The notes under the pieces were generated by a model that worked only from the letters and a program-made list of their open reading frames with translations, searched no databases and was not told where the DNA came from. A stretch of 64,000 bases of DNA from Trinickia violacea (GTDB lineage Bacteria; Pseudomonadota; Gammaproteobacteria; Burkholderiales; Burkholderiaceae): positions 4,402,001-4,466,000 of the forward strand of contig NZ_CP040077.1 in the NCBI RefSeq assembly GCF_005280735.1. The letters run 5' to 3'. The position numbers and the translations under genes are program-made. Shown piece by piece: positions 20,657 through 33,359 of the stretch (its first letter is position 1; each line of letters starts with the position of its first letter).

Positions 20657-20714
20657 GCACTATGTGAGCCCCAGGCTATCGTTCGCTCTCACTTATAGCC
20701 TTACCGCGTAAACG

Positions 20715-20747
20715 CCACAACCCCACCTTTGAGGGGTGGGGTTGTGG
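20715..20747 (-). terminator. rRNA operon terminator
   Basis: A 13-bp perfect stem (arm CCACAACCCCACC) with a seven-base loop, just after the 5S gene. The T-tract is weak, but stem strength and position support an end of the rRNA transcript. Confidence 0.8.
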
Positions 20748-20761
20748 ACGTATAGAGAAGC

Positions 20762-20874
20762 CTGACGATTACCTACTTTCACACGGGCATCCGCACTATC
20801 ATCGGCGTGGAGTCGTTTCACGGTCCTGTTCGGGATGGGAAGGGGTGGTACCAACTCGCTATGGTCATCAGGCA
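20762..20874 (-). rRNA. rrf: 5S ribosomal RNA
   Basis: Recognised by its 5' end TGCCTGATGACCATAGC, the conserved CCCATCCCGAACAGG loop and the 3' GTAATCGTCAGG. About 113 bases; the exact ends are approximate. Confidence 0.95.
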
Positions 20875-20990
20875 TGACTTGTTGCTGCATCGCTTGAGGC
20901 GGCGCAGCCAATCTGGGAAGAAGTAGGGTGTGTAATGGATTGGGTTGTGACTGTGTGCACAACGCGGTTGATCTCAACCTTGGGCGTGTT

Positions 20991-21040
20991 GCTCTGCATG
21001 GGACCAGAGTAAGCGCTGAAGCGCTAACACTGGTCGACAG
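20991..21040 (+). repeat. Dispersed hairpin repeat, copy 1 (23S-5S spacer)
   Basis: A unit starting GCTCTGCATGGGACC, with a stem core AGCGCT-GA-AGCGCT, and ending GGTCGACA. It shares its flanks and core with 56894-56944 and partly with 36799-36875. It lies in the spacer between 23S and 5S, opposite in sense to the rRNA transcript, where it would fold into a long hairpin in the precursor. Confidence 0.75.
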
Positions 21041-21055
21041 AAACGCACTGGTTAT

Positions 21056-23936
<2,881 letters not shown>

Positions 23937-24140
23937 CTATAACTAGTGCGTCTCGCTCGCTTGCGCTTTCGCGTCCGCTTCCAAGCACACCCGTCATAGG
24001 TTGAGTTTTCGCGTTGTGCCGTATTCCAATTGAGCCGAACATTAAGTTCGAATCATCTTGAGATACATCGATACAATCACAACCCAGATAGCGTCCACGC
24101 CCATCTCTAAGCGCTTTCGCTATCCATTACTACTTCTTCC

Positions 24141-24157
24141 TGATTGTTAAAGAACGA
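24141..24157 (-). promoter_or_regulatory. boxA antitermination element in the 16S-23S spacer
   Basis: Minus strand GTTCTTTAACAATCA matches the boxA core CTTTAACA bound by NusB-S10. It lies between tRNA-Ala and 23S and mirrors the copy in the leader at 26231-26247, including a following GCCGATAAG motif on the same side. Confidence 0.75.
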
Positions 24158-24251
24158 CAGCCGATAAGCTTTCACTTACCGCTCTGACTGGCTCAATCGC
24201 CAATGACAAACACTCGATCCTCACTCGGATCAAGTCCTTATCATTAGTGAT

Positions 24252-24328
24252 TGGTGGAGGATGACGGGATCGAACCGACGACCCCCCTGCTTGCAAAGCA
24301 GGTGCTCTCCCAGCTGAGCTAATCCCCC
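24252..24328 (-). tRNA. tRNA-Ala (TGC anticodon)
   Basis: Acceptor GGGGGAT / ATCCTCC, anticodon TGC in CTTTGCAAG, encoded CCA. One of the two standard tRNAs of the 16S-23S spacer. A run of G at both the 5' end and the variable loop makes the exact 5' base uncertain by one. Confidence 0.96.
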
Positions 24329-24375
24329 CGTACCTGACACTCCAAGGGTTCCGAGCTCCAGCCACCGCAGACAAT

Positions 24376-24452
24376 TGGTGGGTCTGGTTGGATTCGAACC
24401 AACGACCCCCGCCTTATCAAGACGGTGCTCTAACCGACTGAGCTACAGACCC
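24376..24452 (-). tRNA. tRNA-Ile (GAT anticodon)
   Basis: Acceptor GGGTCTG / CAGACCC, anticodon GAT in CTTGATAAG, encoded CCA, 77 bases. It lies between 16S and tRNA-Ala. Confidence 0.97.
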
Positions 24453-24516
24453 CTTAAGCCTGTCTTTATCTACAGCCGATAAGCGTGAGCGCTTAACTTT
24501 GACGCGTTAAGCTCGA

Positions 24517-26046
<1,530 letters not shown>

Positions 26047-26230
26047 CAATGCCTGTTACTGTTTTCGGTTCCGTAGAACCGGTCGCTCACTCAACGTACT
26101 GACGATGATTAATCCATCTTTCGACGGATAAACCTTCCTCTAATACTGTGTGAGACTTGATACTTTTGCTTGGAGCAGACCCCGAAAGATCCGCCTCGCA
26201 TCGCCATCAAGCGCCCACACTTATCGGCTG

Positions 26231-26247
26231 TAAATTGTTAAAGATCG
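26231..26247 (-). promoter_or_regulatory. boxA antitermination element in the rRNA leader
   Basis: Minus strand GATCTTTAACAATTTA, an antitermination boxA-like site, lies about 60 bases after the predicted start of the rRNA transcript and upstream of 16S. Confidence 0.75.
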
Positions 26248-26312
26248 CATCGCGCAACAGCACCGAACTTCGCTACCGTCTTGCGTCGCTGCATCAGCAG
26301 CAGAGAAACGAG

Positions 26313-26341
26313 ATTATGAAGAACCTTTTTCGCTTCGTCAA
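26313..26341 (-). promoter_or_regulatory. Sigma-70 promoter of the rRNA operon
   Basis: Minus strand TTGACG (26336-26341), 17-base spacer, CATAAT (26313-26318), with an A-rich tract immediately upstream that could act as an UP element. The leader to 16S is about 260 bases. The rest of 26047-26484 holds only leader and the 3' flank of the SGNH hydrolase gene. Confidence 0.88.
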
Positions 26342-26484
26342 CTGATTTTTTGCATTCGCTTAAATCTCGCTGACGTTGCGGCCGCTGGTTTCTGCAGCGG
26401 CGCTCGCTTCAAAAAAGCGAGGACCCGAATAGTAGGCCAACCATCGCTCCGTGACAAGGGTGTGACGCAACTTTTTTCGCCCGC

Positions 26485-27771
26485 TCAGCGGTGCGCCGCT
26501 TCCGTGACCGCCGCAAGCGGGACTGCCTCCGCCATTGCCGCGTAGCCCACATCGCTCGGGTGGATGTGGTCGCCGCTGTCGTAGCGCGGCAAGAGGCGAT
26601 CCGGCCGGGCCGGATCGCGCACCGCGCCGTCGAAATCCACCACGCCATCGAACGCGCCGCTCGTCCGAATCCACCGGTTGACCGCCAAGCGAATCTCCTC
26701 GCGATCGCGGGGCAGCGACGCGGGTGTCAGTGTGGCGCCGAAGATCCGCAGCCCATGCCGATGCGCCGCCGCAATCACCTGCTGATAGCCGGCGATCAAA
26801 CTCTGCGCTGTCACCGGCGTGTGCGGGAAATCGCAGTCGAGGCCGGCGCGCGGCGGCATCGCCGGGAAGTTGATGTCGTTGATCCCGATCAGCAGCACGA
26901 CCGCCTTCACGCCTGGGTGGGCGAGCACGTCGCGGTCGAAGCGGCGCACGAGCGCATCGCCGTAGCACGGGGAGTCGCTCAGCAGCCGATTGCCGCTAAT
27001 TCCCAGATTCAGGATCGAGGTCGAGCCCTTCCCCGACTCGGCTAGGCGGCGGGAAAACGCGTCCGGCCAGCGCTGATTTCGATTCAGGCTCGAGCGCATG
27101 CCATCGGTAATCGAGTCGCCGATCGCAGCGATGGCAGCCGATGAGGGCGCATCGACTGTCAACGCCGTCACCCACGCGTACTGGGTGAATTTCGTCCGAT
27201 AGGCGTCCGCGCCGGCATCAGCAGCGTGGTTGCCAGCCGTCGACACGTAGTTGACCTGGTTCGAAACGCGGTGCCATACCGTCAGAGTCTGTTGCTGCCC
27301 CATATAGGAACTGATCACATAAGGCGCACCCGCGCTGACTTCCATCGCAACCGGGTCGCTATCCAACTCCCCTCCAGGCGGCACCGCTACGGATTTGCGT
27401 CCGCCAAACGTCACCTGCATCGAGCTGCCGGCCCTCAGCGCGGCCCCGCCGGCGGACTGCGCAATCTGCACATCTTCCAGCACCAACGGCTCCCTGCCGT
27501 ACGCGTTGCTGATGTGAACGCGCACTCCGCGCCCGGACAAGGTCGGGAAAACAATTTGCCGCACCGTGCGCGCCGCCACTTCCGGCGCGCGATAAAGCGG
27601 CGGCAAGTCGGCTCGGTTCGGAATCGGCTGGAGCGCGGTGGCCCAGGACGTCACCCAGTGGGAAGGCGCGTCGGCCGCGACCGCGCAGGGGATCGCGGGC
27701 AATTGCGAGAACAATGCGGCGCCGAACAGCGTGGCGCCCAGGGCGATGAATTTACGGAAGCGAAAGGTCAT
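26485..27771 (-). CDS. Exported SGNH/GDSL hydrolase
   Basis: A 428-residue secreted esterase-like hydrolase. The signal peptide spans about residues 1-33 (AVAADA cleavage region). The SGNH blocks are all present: GDSITDG with nucleophile Ser220, GISGN with Gly260, GIND with Asn299, and DHIHP with Asp401 and His404. An N-terminal beta-rich region of about 170 residues precedes the hydrolase domain, as in secreted carbohydrate- or lipid-esterases of this clan. The substrate cannot be told from sequence. The gene is transcribed toward the rRNA promoter and has no operon partner. Confidence 0.9.
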   Translation of the reverse strand: MTFRFRKFIALGATLFGAALFSQLPAIPCAVAADAPSHWVTSWATALQPIPNRADLPPLYRAPEVAARTVRQIVFPTLSGRGVRVHISNAYGREPLVLEDVQIAQSAGGAALRAGSSMQVTFGGRKSVAVPPGGELDSDPVAMEVSAGAPYVISSYMGQQQTLTVWHRVSNQVNYVSTAGNHAADAGADAYRTKFTQYAWVTALTVDAPSSAAIAAIGDSITDGMRSSLNRNQRWPDAFSRRLAESGKGSTSILNLGISGNRLLSDSPCYGDALVRRFDRDVLAHPGVKAVVLLIGINDINFPAMPPRAGLDCDFPHTPVTAQSLIAGYQQVIAAAHRHGLRIFGATLTPASLPRDREEIRLAVNRWIRTSGAFDGVVDFDGAVRDPARPDRLLPRYDSGDHIHPSDVGYAAMAEAVPLAAVTEAAHR

Positions 27772-28038
27772 TCGGATGGCGTCGGTTTCGGGCGAAACGC
27801 CGATTGTGCCTGATGGGCCCGCGTTTACGTCACTCGCCGGAGAACTGCCATTCAGGTGTCAAACGGCCGTGTTTTCATCACACGATTGCGCGTTCGAAGC
27901 CTTGTTATGGAAACGCTTAAAAACAAGTGCTTCACAAATAACGACCTGTCTCCCTTATCCCACGGCAATCGTTTGCGTCGAGGGGTAAATCATTCGCCGC
28001 GCCTGCCGATAAGACACCTCTAATCGTGGGAGAGACAC

Positions 28039-28419
28039 GTGAAACTGCTTATCGGCCTCGTCATCGTGGCGGCCCTATCCGGGTGCGCTCAATTCCAGTC
28101 GCAGCATCCGGACGCCAGCGCAAACGTTAGCGCGGCGGCCACAGGACCCAAGAAGATCGTCGATTTCGTGATCCCGGCCGACGCGCTAGGCGCCCGCGAT
28201 CCCCAACTCACCGAGGTGCTTGCCAAGGTGGGCACCGTGGCGTCGAAGCAGCCGCAGCCGACGACCATCGTCGTCGCCGCGCTTCCGCAGGACTTCGCGT
28301 ATCTGAATCAGTCCGTGAAGCGCGGAATCTCGCCGCAGCGGACCGCCGCCATTCGACTCGAAAACGTCGCCGTCGGCAGTTGTCAGCCGTACAGCGTCCA
28401 GGTCAAGCCGACCGAGTAA
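28039..28419 (+). CDS. Small putative lipoprotein
   Basis: 126 residues with a GTG start, GGGAG upstream, and an N-terminal lipoprotein signal ending in the lipobox LSGC at residues 13-16. The mature part has no family I recognise. Its middle (TTIVVAALPQDFAYLNQSV) and the QRTAAIRLENV stretch faintly recall CpaD/OmpA-like periplasmic domains, but this is only an impression. It is the first of a plus-strand trio with an exported small protein and a lytic transglycosylase, with 18- and 26-base gaps, so probably one operon acting in the envelope. Confidence 0.75.
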   Translation: MKLLIGLVIVAALSGCAQFQSQHPDASANVSAAATGPKKIVDFVIPADALGARDPQLTEVLAKVGTVASKQPQPTTIVVAALPQDFAYLNQSVKRGISPQRTAAIRLENVAVGSCQPYSVQVKPTE

Positions 28420-28437
28420 CCCGGGGGAGCCTTCGCC

Positions 28438-28869
28438 ATGTTCCGAATCATCATCTCCATCGCCGCACTAGCGTGCGGTACAGCGTGCGCCGCGCCGCCC
28501 GCCGACGATGCCCAAGCCGCGACGAGCCAGAGCGACGCGTCGAAACCGTTCGCGATCAAGCCGACCACGGCGACGGCCGCGCCGAACCAAGTGTTCCCCC
28601 CGATTCCATCCTTTGCATCGTTGCCGCCGCCCGCAGGTGACAGCGACGAGGACGCGCCCGCAGCTGCGCCTGCGGAAAATCGCCATTCGAAGAAAGGACG
28701 CCGCGCCCCGGTGAAAAAAGCACCGGAGATGCAGGTTCGCATGGTGGTCAGCGACGAATCGCACGCCTATCTGGCGAACGTGGAAACGCAGCTCGACGCG
28801 CTCCTGCAGTCGCCTTCGCGTGACCGGCACGTTGCGGCGGGCGCCGTGTCCGTCGCCATGTGGCACTAA
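28438..28869 (+). CDS. Exported Pro/Ala-rich protein of unknown function
   Basis: 143 residues. A signal peptide of about 18 residues (AALACGTACAAPP) is followed by a low-complexity Ala/Pro/Ser region to about residue 90 and a short basic patch (HSKKGRRAPVKK). The C-terminal 50 residues look folded (MQVRMVVSDESHAYLANVETQLDAL in two parts). No homologue is recognised. GGGGGAG precedes the start. Second gene of the trio ending in the transglycosylase. Confidence 0.7.
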   Translation: MFRIIISIAALACGTACAAPPADDAQAATSQSDASKPFAIKPTTATAAPNQVFPPIPSFASLPPPAGDSDEDAPAAAPAENRHSKKGRRAPVKKAPEMQVRMVVSDESHAYLANVETQLDALLQSPSRDRHVAAGAVSVAMWH

Positions 28870-28895
28870 CGCACCGCACAGAGCCGAGGTCCGCC

Positions 28896-29366
28896 ATGAA
28901 TTCGCTATTCGCATCGCCGCGCGTGCGCCGCGCCGGCATCGCTGCGCTACTTGCCCTGTTCGGCTTCGCGCTGCCGGCGCTGAGCTATGCCGACGACGAT
29001 TGCTTCGCCCGCGCCGGCGCCTATCAAGGCGTGAACCCGGTGATCCTGCGCGCGATCGCCTGGTTCGAGTCCAAGGGCAATCCGGACGCCGTACATCGCA
29101 ATTCGGACGGCAGCATCGATGTCGGTCAGGCGCAAATCAACTCGGTCCATTTCGGCGAGCTGCGCCGCTACGGCGTTCCGCCAAACGCGCTAAAGGATGC
29201 GTGCGTGAACGTCTACGTGGCCGCGTGGATTCTCAAGCAGAAGATGATTCGCTACGGCAACACCTGGAAGGCGATCGGCGCCTATCACTCCGAGAGTCCG
29301 CAGCCGCGCGATCAATACGCGCGCGGCATCTACAAGGTGCTCGTGTCGTGGGGCGCAGCACCCTGA
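28896..29366 (+). CDS. Lytic transglycosylase (SLT domain, IagB-like)
   Basis: A 156-residue periplasmic peptidoglycan lyase of the short, secretion- and pilus-associated kind. The signal peptide spans residues 1-32 (PALSYA). The SLT motif AIAWFESKGNPDAV gives catalytic Glu58, followed by the SDGSIDVGQAQINS block and the C-terminal GNTWKAIGAYHSE block. The start ATG at 28896 is chosen for the GAGGT just upstream; an ATG 36 bases earlier gives a non-signal N-terminus. Such enzymes usually open the wall for a trans-envelope machine, but no other machine genes lie nearby. Confidence 0.9.
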   Translation: MNSLFASPRVRRAGIAALLALFGFALPALSYADDDCFARAGAYQGVNPVILRAIAWFESKGNPDAVHRNSDGSIDVGQAQINSVHFGELRRYGVPPNALKDACVNVYVAAWILKQKMIRYGNTWKAIGAYHSESPQPRDQYARGIYKVLVSWGAAP

Positions 29367-29373
29367 AATGCGA

Positions 29374-29408
29374 AGGGGCCAGCCTTCCTGACGGGAAGCC
29401 TGGCCCCT
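29374..29408. terminator. Bidirectional terminator between the transglycosylase gene and zwf
   Basis: Inverted repeat with outer arms AGGGGCCAG / CTGGCCCCT and inner CTTCC / GGAAG with one mismatch. It lies 7 bases after the transglycosylase stop and 26 bases past the end of the convergent zwf. Confidence 0.75.
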
Positions 29409-29433
29409 CCTCGGCGTTAAGGCGCGTCGCGCC

Positions 29434-30906
29434 TTACACCTCTTCGGCCCACGACATGTTTTCGCGCGCCATCAACGCCGACGATGCCGCCGGCCCATAG
29501 GTGCCCGCCGTGTAGTTGCGCGGCCGGTCAGCCAGTTCCTTCCAGCCGTCGATAATCGGCTCGACCCACGCCCACGCCGCTTCGACCTCGTCGCGACGCA
29601 TGAAGTGCGTCAGGCGCCCGCGGATCACGTCGATCAGCAAGCGCTCGTAGGCTTCCGCGCGACGTCCGGTCATGGCCTGCTGGAGATCGAGATTCAGGTT
29701 GACCGGCAGCATGTGCATGCCGCTGCCCGGCTCCTTGGCGAGCATCTGCAACTGGATCGACTCCTCCGGCTGCAGCTGGATCACGAGACGGTTGCCATAG
29801 TTGCGAGGACCGGTCGGGAAAATCGAAAACGGCATATCCGCGAACTCGATGACGATCTCGGAGTGCCGCTTCGGCAGACGCTTACCGGTGCGCAGGAAAA
29901 ACGGCACGTTGGCCCAGCGCCAATTGTTGATCTGCGCCCGCAGCGCGACGAACGTTTCCGTGCCGCTGCCGGCCGGCACGTTGTCTTCTTCGAGATAGCC
30001 CTTCACCGGCTCGCCGTCGACCGCGCCCGCCATGTATTGCGCACGCACGGTATCGCGCGCGATGTCGGCCACGGACATGCGTCGCAGCGAGCGAAGCACT
30101 TTCAGCTTTTCGTCGCGCACGGCATCCGGGTCGAGCGACACGGGCGGCTCCATCGCGACGATGCACAAGAGCTGCAGCAAGTGGTTCTGGACCATGTCGC
30201 GCAACGCGCCCGTCTGGTCGTAGAAACCTGCGCGACTACCGACGCCGACCGTCTCGGCCACCGTGATCTGCACGCTCTTGATATACGGCGCCTGCCAGAG
30301 CGGACCGAAAATCGCGTTGCCGAAGCGCAGCACCATCAGGTTCTGCACGGTTTCCTTGCCGAGGTAGTGGTCGATCCGATAGATCTGCGATTCGCTGAAA
30401 TGGCGCCCGACCGCCGCGTTGATCGCCTGCGCCGACTCGAAATCATGGCCGAGCGGCTTTTCGAGCACGACGCGCGCCTTGTCATCGCACAGGCCGCAGG
30501 CCGAGAGGTTGTCGCAGATCGTCGTGAAGAGTTCGGGCGAGGTCGCGAGATAGAACACGCGCTGAGCGCCGCGGCGAGCCGTCGCGCAAAGGCGCGAGTA
30601 GTCGCCGGCGGCACCGATGTCGATTCGCACGTACGCGAACAGTGCGAGGAATTTGTCCCACGCTTGCGGATCGAGCGCCTCTTTGTCGACGAACGGACGC
30701 GAGTGCTCGTCCATGAAGGCAAGGTATTGCTCGTGCGTCCAGTCCTTGCGGCCGACGGCGATGATCCGCGTCTCCGGCGGCAGATTGCCGTGCAGGTGCG
30801 CCATATAGAGCGCCGGCAACAGCTTGCGCGCGGACAAATCCCCGCCTCCGCCGAAGATGATCATGTCGAGGGGAAGGGGGGGAGCGGAGGAAGGAGCCTG
30901 AGTCAT
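29434..30906 (-). CDS. zwf: Glucose-6-phosphate 1-dehydrogenase
   Basis: 490-residue NADP-dependent enzyme that oxidises glucose 6-phosphate to 6-phosphoglucono-lactone, feeding the pentose-phosphate or Entner-Doudoroff routes. The nucleotide-binding loop GGGGDLSARKLLPAL lies at 19-33 (GGGGDL in place of the commoner GASGDL), and the substrate and catalytic motif RIDHYLGKE at 177-185. The start at 30906 gives MTQAPSSAPPLPLDMIIFGG. An upstream in-frame start at 30966 is unlikely. No pgl or edd neighbour is present. Confidence 0.96.
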   Translation of the reverse strand: MTQAPSSAPPLPLDMIIFGGGGDLSARKLLPALYMAHLHGNLPPETRIIAVGRKDWTHEQYLAFMDEHSRPFVDKEALDPQAWDKFLALFAYVRIDIGAAGDYSRLCATARRGAQRVFYLATSPELFTTICDNLSACGLCDDKARVVLEKPLGHDFESAQAINAAVGRHFSESQIYRIDHYLGKETVQNLMVLRFGNAIFGPLWQAPYIKSVQITVAETVGVGSRAGFYDQTGALRDMVQNHLLQLLCIVAMEPPVSLDPDAVRDEKLKVLRSLRRMSVADIARDTVRAQYMAGAVDGEPVKGYLEEDNVPAGSGTETFVALRAQINNWRWANVPFFLRTGKRLPKRHSEIVIEFADMPFSIFPTGPRNYGNRLVIQLQPEESIQLQMLAKEPGSGMHMLPVNLNLDLQQAMTGRRAEAYERLLIDVIRGRLTHFMRRDEVEAAWAWVEPIIDGWKELADRPRNYTAGTYGPAASSALMARENMSWAEEV

Positions 30907-31037
30907 GATGGACGTGCGGTTCAAAGAAGTTGGACGAGCGATTTTCTCAAGGCACCTATGGTGCATGTTTGCCGGACTTTTTGCACGAGCCGGTGAGGCC
31001 AGCCCGGCCCTTTTTTGCGCGTTCGCGCGGTCCGAAC

Positions 31038-31065
31038 TCGTTACTGTGCTCCGTTCCTATGTCAA
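31038..31065 (-). promoter_or_regulatory. Candidate zwf promoter
   Basis: Minus strand TTGACA (31060-31065) is perfect; 16 bases on is TAACGA (31038-31043), a weak -10. The leader would be about 130 bases. The 30907-31197 gap also carries the divergent paaA promoter. Confidence 0.45.
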
Positions 31066-31135
31066 TCCGCCGAATGCAGGCGTTCGCTTGCCGGACACAC
31101 CGCCGGTCTGACCGCAAAAAACTCAAAATAATTTA

Positions 31136-31163
31136 TTAACCGACCGGTCGGTTGATTTATACT
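31136..31163 (+). promoter_or_regulatory. paaA promoter with PaaR operator
   Basis: A perfect 16-bp palindrome AACCGACCGGTCGGTT (31138-31153) lies between a -35-like TTAACC (31136-31141) and a -10 TATACT (31158-31163). The ACCGACCGGTCGGT core is the type of operator described for TetR-family PaaR of betaproteobacteria. Binding there would block RNA polymerase until phenylacetyl-CoA relieves it. The matching regulator gene is at 35976-36581. Confidence 0.85.
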
Positions 31164-31197
31164 CCAGCAACGACAACTTCGGACGAGAGCGTTCCCC

Positions 31198-32199
31198 ATG
31201 TATACGCAATCCCTCGACATCCCCGGCAACGTCGCCCCGCTCGACGCCGCCGCCGATTCGCCCGAACTGCAAGCCCGCTTCGACGCCGTGATGGAAGCCG
31301 ACGGAAAAATCGAACCGCAGGACTGGATGCCCGACGCCTACCGCAAGACGCTCGTGCGCCAGATCTCGCAGCACGCGCATTCGGAGATCGTCGGCATGCT
31401 GCCGGAAGGCAACTGGATCACCCGCGCACCGAGCCTGAAGCGCAAGGCGATCCTGCTCGCGAAGGTGCAGGACGAAGCGGGCCACGGTCTCTATTTGTAT
31501 AGCGCGGCCGAAACACTCGGCGTCTCGCGCGATCAACTGGTCGACGCGTTGCACTCGGGCAAGGCCAAGTATTCGAGCATCTTCAACTATCCGACGCCGA
31601 CCTGGGCAGACGTCGGCGTGATCGGCTGGCTCGTCGACGGCGCCGCGATCATGAACCAGATCCCGCTGTGCCGCTGCACGTACGGCCCCTATGCGCGCGC
31701 GATGATCCGCGTCTGCAAGGAGGAATCGTTCCACCAGCGCCAAGGCTTCGACGCCCTGCTCGCGATGATGAGCGGCACCGACGCGCAGCGCGAATTGGTG
31801 CAGCAGGCGGTGGACCGCTGGTGGTGGCCGGTGCTGATGATGTTCGGGCCGAGCGACAAGGATTCGGTCCATAGCAACCAATCGGCGAAATGGGGCATCA
31901 AGCGCATCACGAACGACGACCTGCGTCAGAAGTTCGTCGATGCGACGGTCGAGCAGGCGAAGGTGCTCGGCGTCACGCTGCTGGACCCGGATCTCAAATG
32001 GAACGAAGCGCGCGGCCATTACGACTACGGCACGATCGACTGGGAAGAATTCTGGCGCGTCGTGAATGGTGACGGCCCGTGCAACAAAGAGCGCCTTGCC
32101 ACGCGCGTGAAGGCACACGAAAACGGCGCCTGGGTCCGCGAAGCGGCCCTCGCGCACGCGGAAAAGCAGCGCCGCCGTGCGCATCAGGAAGCCGCTTAA
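31198..32199 (+). CDS. paaA: Phenylacetyl-CoA epoxidase subunit PaaA
   Basis: 333-residue catalytic di-iron subunit of the phenylacetyl-CoA 1,2-epoxidase complex (PaaABCE), which activates the aromatic ring with O2 before ring opening. The di-iron ligand regions HAHSEIVGMLPE, DEAGHGLYLY and CKEESFHQRQGF are visible. First gene of paaABCDE, 38 bases downstream of the palindromic operator region. The lysine- and arginine-rich tail (KQRRRAHQEAA) is usual for the family. Confidence 0.97.
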   Translation: MYTQSLDIPGNVAPLDAAADSPELQARFDAVMEADGKIEPQDWMPDAYRKTLVRQISQHAHSEIVGMLPEGNWITRAPSLKRKAILLAKVQDEAGHGLYLYSAAETLGVSRDQLVDALHSGKAKYSSIFNYPTPTWADVGVIGWLVDGAAIMNQIPLCRCTYGPYARAMIRVCKEESFHQRQGFDALLAMMSGTDAQRELVQQAVDRWWWPVLMMFGPSDKDSVHSNQSAKWGIKRITNDDLRQKFVDATVEQAKVLGVTLLDPDLKWNEARGHYDYGTIDWEEFWRVVNGDGPCNKERLATRVKAHENGAWVREAALAHAEKQRRRAHQEAA

Positions 32200-32222
32200 A
32201 TCAGAGGATTAGGAGAGTTTCG

Positions 32223-32507
32223 ATGAACAAGGAATGGCCGATTTGGGAAGTGTTCGTGCGCAGCAAGCAAGGGCTCGACCACAAGCACTGCGGAAGCCTG
32301 CATGCCGCCGACGCCTCGATGGCGCTGCGCATGGCGCGCGACGTCTACACGCGCCGCCAGGAAGGCGTGAGCATCTGGGTGGTGCCGTCGTCGGCGATCA
32401 CGGCGTCCGATCCGAACGAGAAGGCTGAGCTGTTCGAGCCGGCCGGCGACAAGATCTACCGCCATCCGACGTTCTATACGCTGCCCGACGAAGTCAACCA
32501 CATGTAA
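32223..32507 (+). CDS. paaB: Phenylacetyl-CoA epoxidase subunit PaaB
   Basis: 94-residue small subunit that bridges PaaAC dimers in the epoxidase. The start ATG at 32223 follows AGGAGAG, giving MNKEWPIWEVFVRSKQGLDH, the conserved PaaB start. A longer open frame from 32079 overlaps paaA and is a shadow. Between paaA and paaC in the operon. Confidence 0.96.
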   Translation: MNKEWPIWEVFVRSKQGLDHKHCGSLHAADASMALRMARDVYTRRQEGVSIWVVPSSAITASDPNEKAELFEPAGDKIYRHPTFYTLPDEVNHM

Positions 32508-32514
32508 GCGCGCC

Positions 32515-33318
32515 ATGAACACGACGCCCCAACATCTCTCGTACGTGCTGCGCCTCGCGGACAACGCGCTGATCCTCGGACAGCGCAACGCCGAATGGTG
32601 CGGCCATGGCCCGGTTCTCGAAGAAGATATCGCGCTCACCAATATGAGCCTCGACCTGATCGGTCAGGCGCGCCTGCTGTACTCGCACGCGGCGGTGCTC
32701 GACCTGGCGCTCACCGGCGCGAACAAGACCGAAGACCACTACGCGTACTGGCGCGCCGAGCGCGAGTTCGCGAACTACACGTTCGCCGAGCTGCCGCACT
32801 ACGGGCCGCTCAGCGGCACCGCGCGCGCCGAGAACGACTACGCGGTGACGATCGTACGCAACTTCCTCTACGCCGCGCTGATGGCGCACGTGTGGACGGC
32901 GCTCGAAGCGTCGAGCGATGCGCAATTGGCCGCGATCGCGTCGAAGTCGATCAAGGAAACGCGTTACCACCTGCATCACGCGCGCGAATGGCTGATCCGT
33001 TTCGGCGACGGCACCGATGAATCGCATCGCCGCGCGCAAGCAGCGCTCGACTACCTGATGCCCTACACGCGCGAATTCTTCGCGACCGATGCGGTCGAGG
33101 AAACCGTCGCCGCAGCGGGCATCGGCCCGAACATCGCCGACTTTGAAGCGGTGTGGCTCGAAGACGTGCGGGCCGCGCTCGAGGAAGCGACCCTCGCGCT
33201 GCCCGAGCCGGTCAAGCACATCACGACCGGCAAGCACGGCGAGCATTCCGAGCACATGGGCTACCTGCTCGCGACGATGCAGAGCATCGCCCGTCAGCAT
33301 CCGGGCGCGACTTGGTAA
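32515..33318 (+). CDS. paaC: Phenylacetyl-CoA epoxidase subunit PaaC
   Basis: 267-residue ferritin-like scaffold subunit that pairs with PaaA in the phenylacetyl-CoA epoxidase. Segments LGQRNAEWCGHGPVLEEDIA, LDLIGQARLLY and KETRYHLHHAREW match the family. It starts 7 bases after the paaB stop. Confidence 0.96.
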   Translation: MNTTPQHLSYVLRLADNALILGQRNAEWCGHGPVLEEDIALTNMSLDLIGQARLLYSHAAVLDLALTGANKTEDHYAYWRAEREFANYTFAELPHYGPLSGTARAENDYAVTIVRNFLYAALMAHVWTALEASSDAQLAAIASKSIKETRYHLHHAREWLIRFGDGTDESHRRAQAALDYLMPYTREFFATDAVEETVAAAGIGPNIADFEAVWLEDVRAALEEATLALPEPVKHITTGKHGEHSEHMGYLLATMQSIARQHPGATW

Positions 33319-33359
33319 TCAGCGGGCTGACGACGCCCACGGCAAATGGAGTTTCAACG

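Noticed and set aside
30960..31030. A small RNA suggested by GCACC-TAT-GGTGC and GCCGG...CCGGC stems before six T upstream of paaA.
   Set aside because: Stems are only five pairs and the upstream promoter match is poor.
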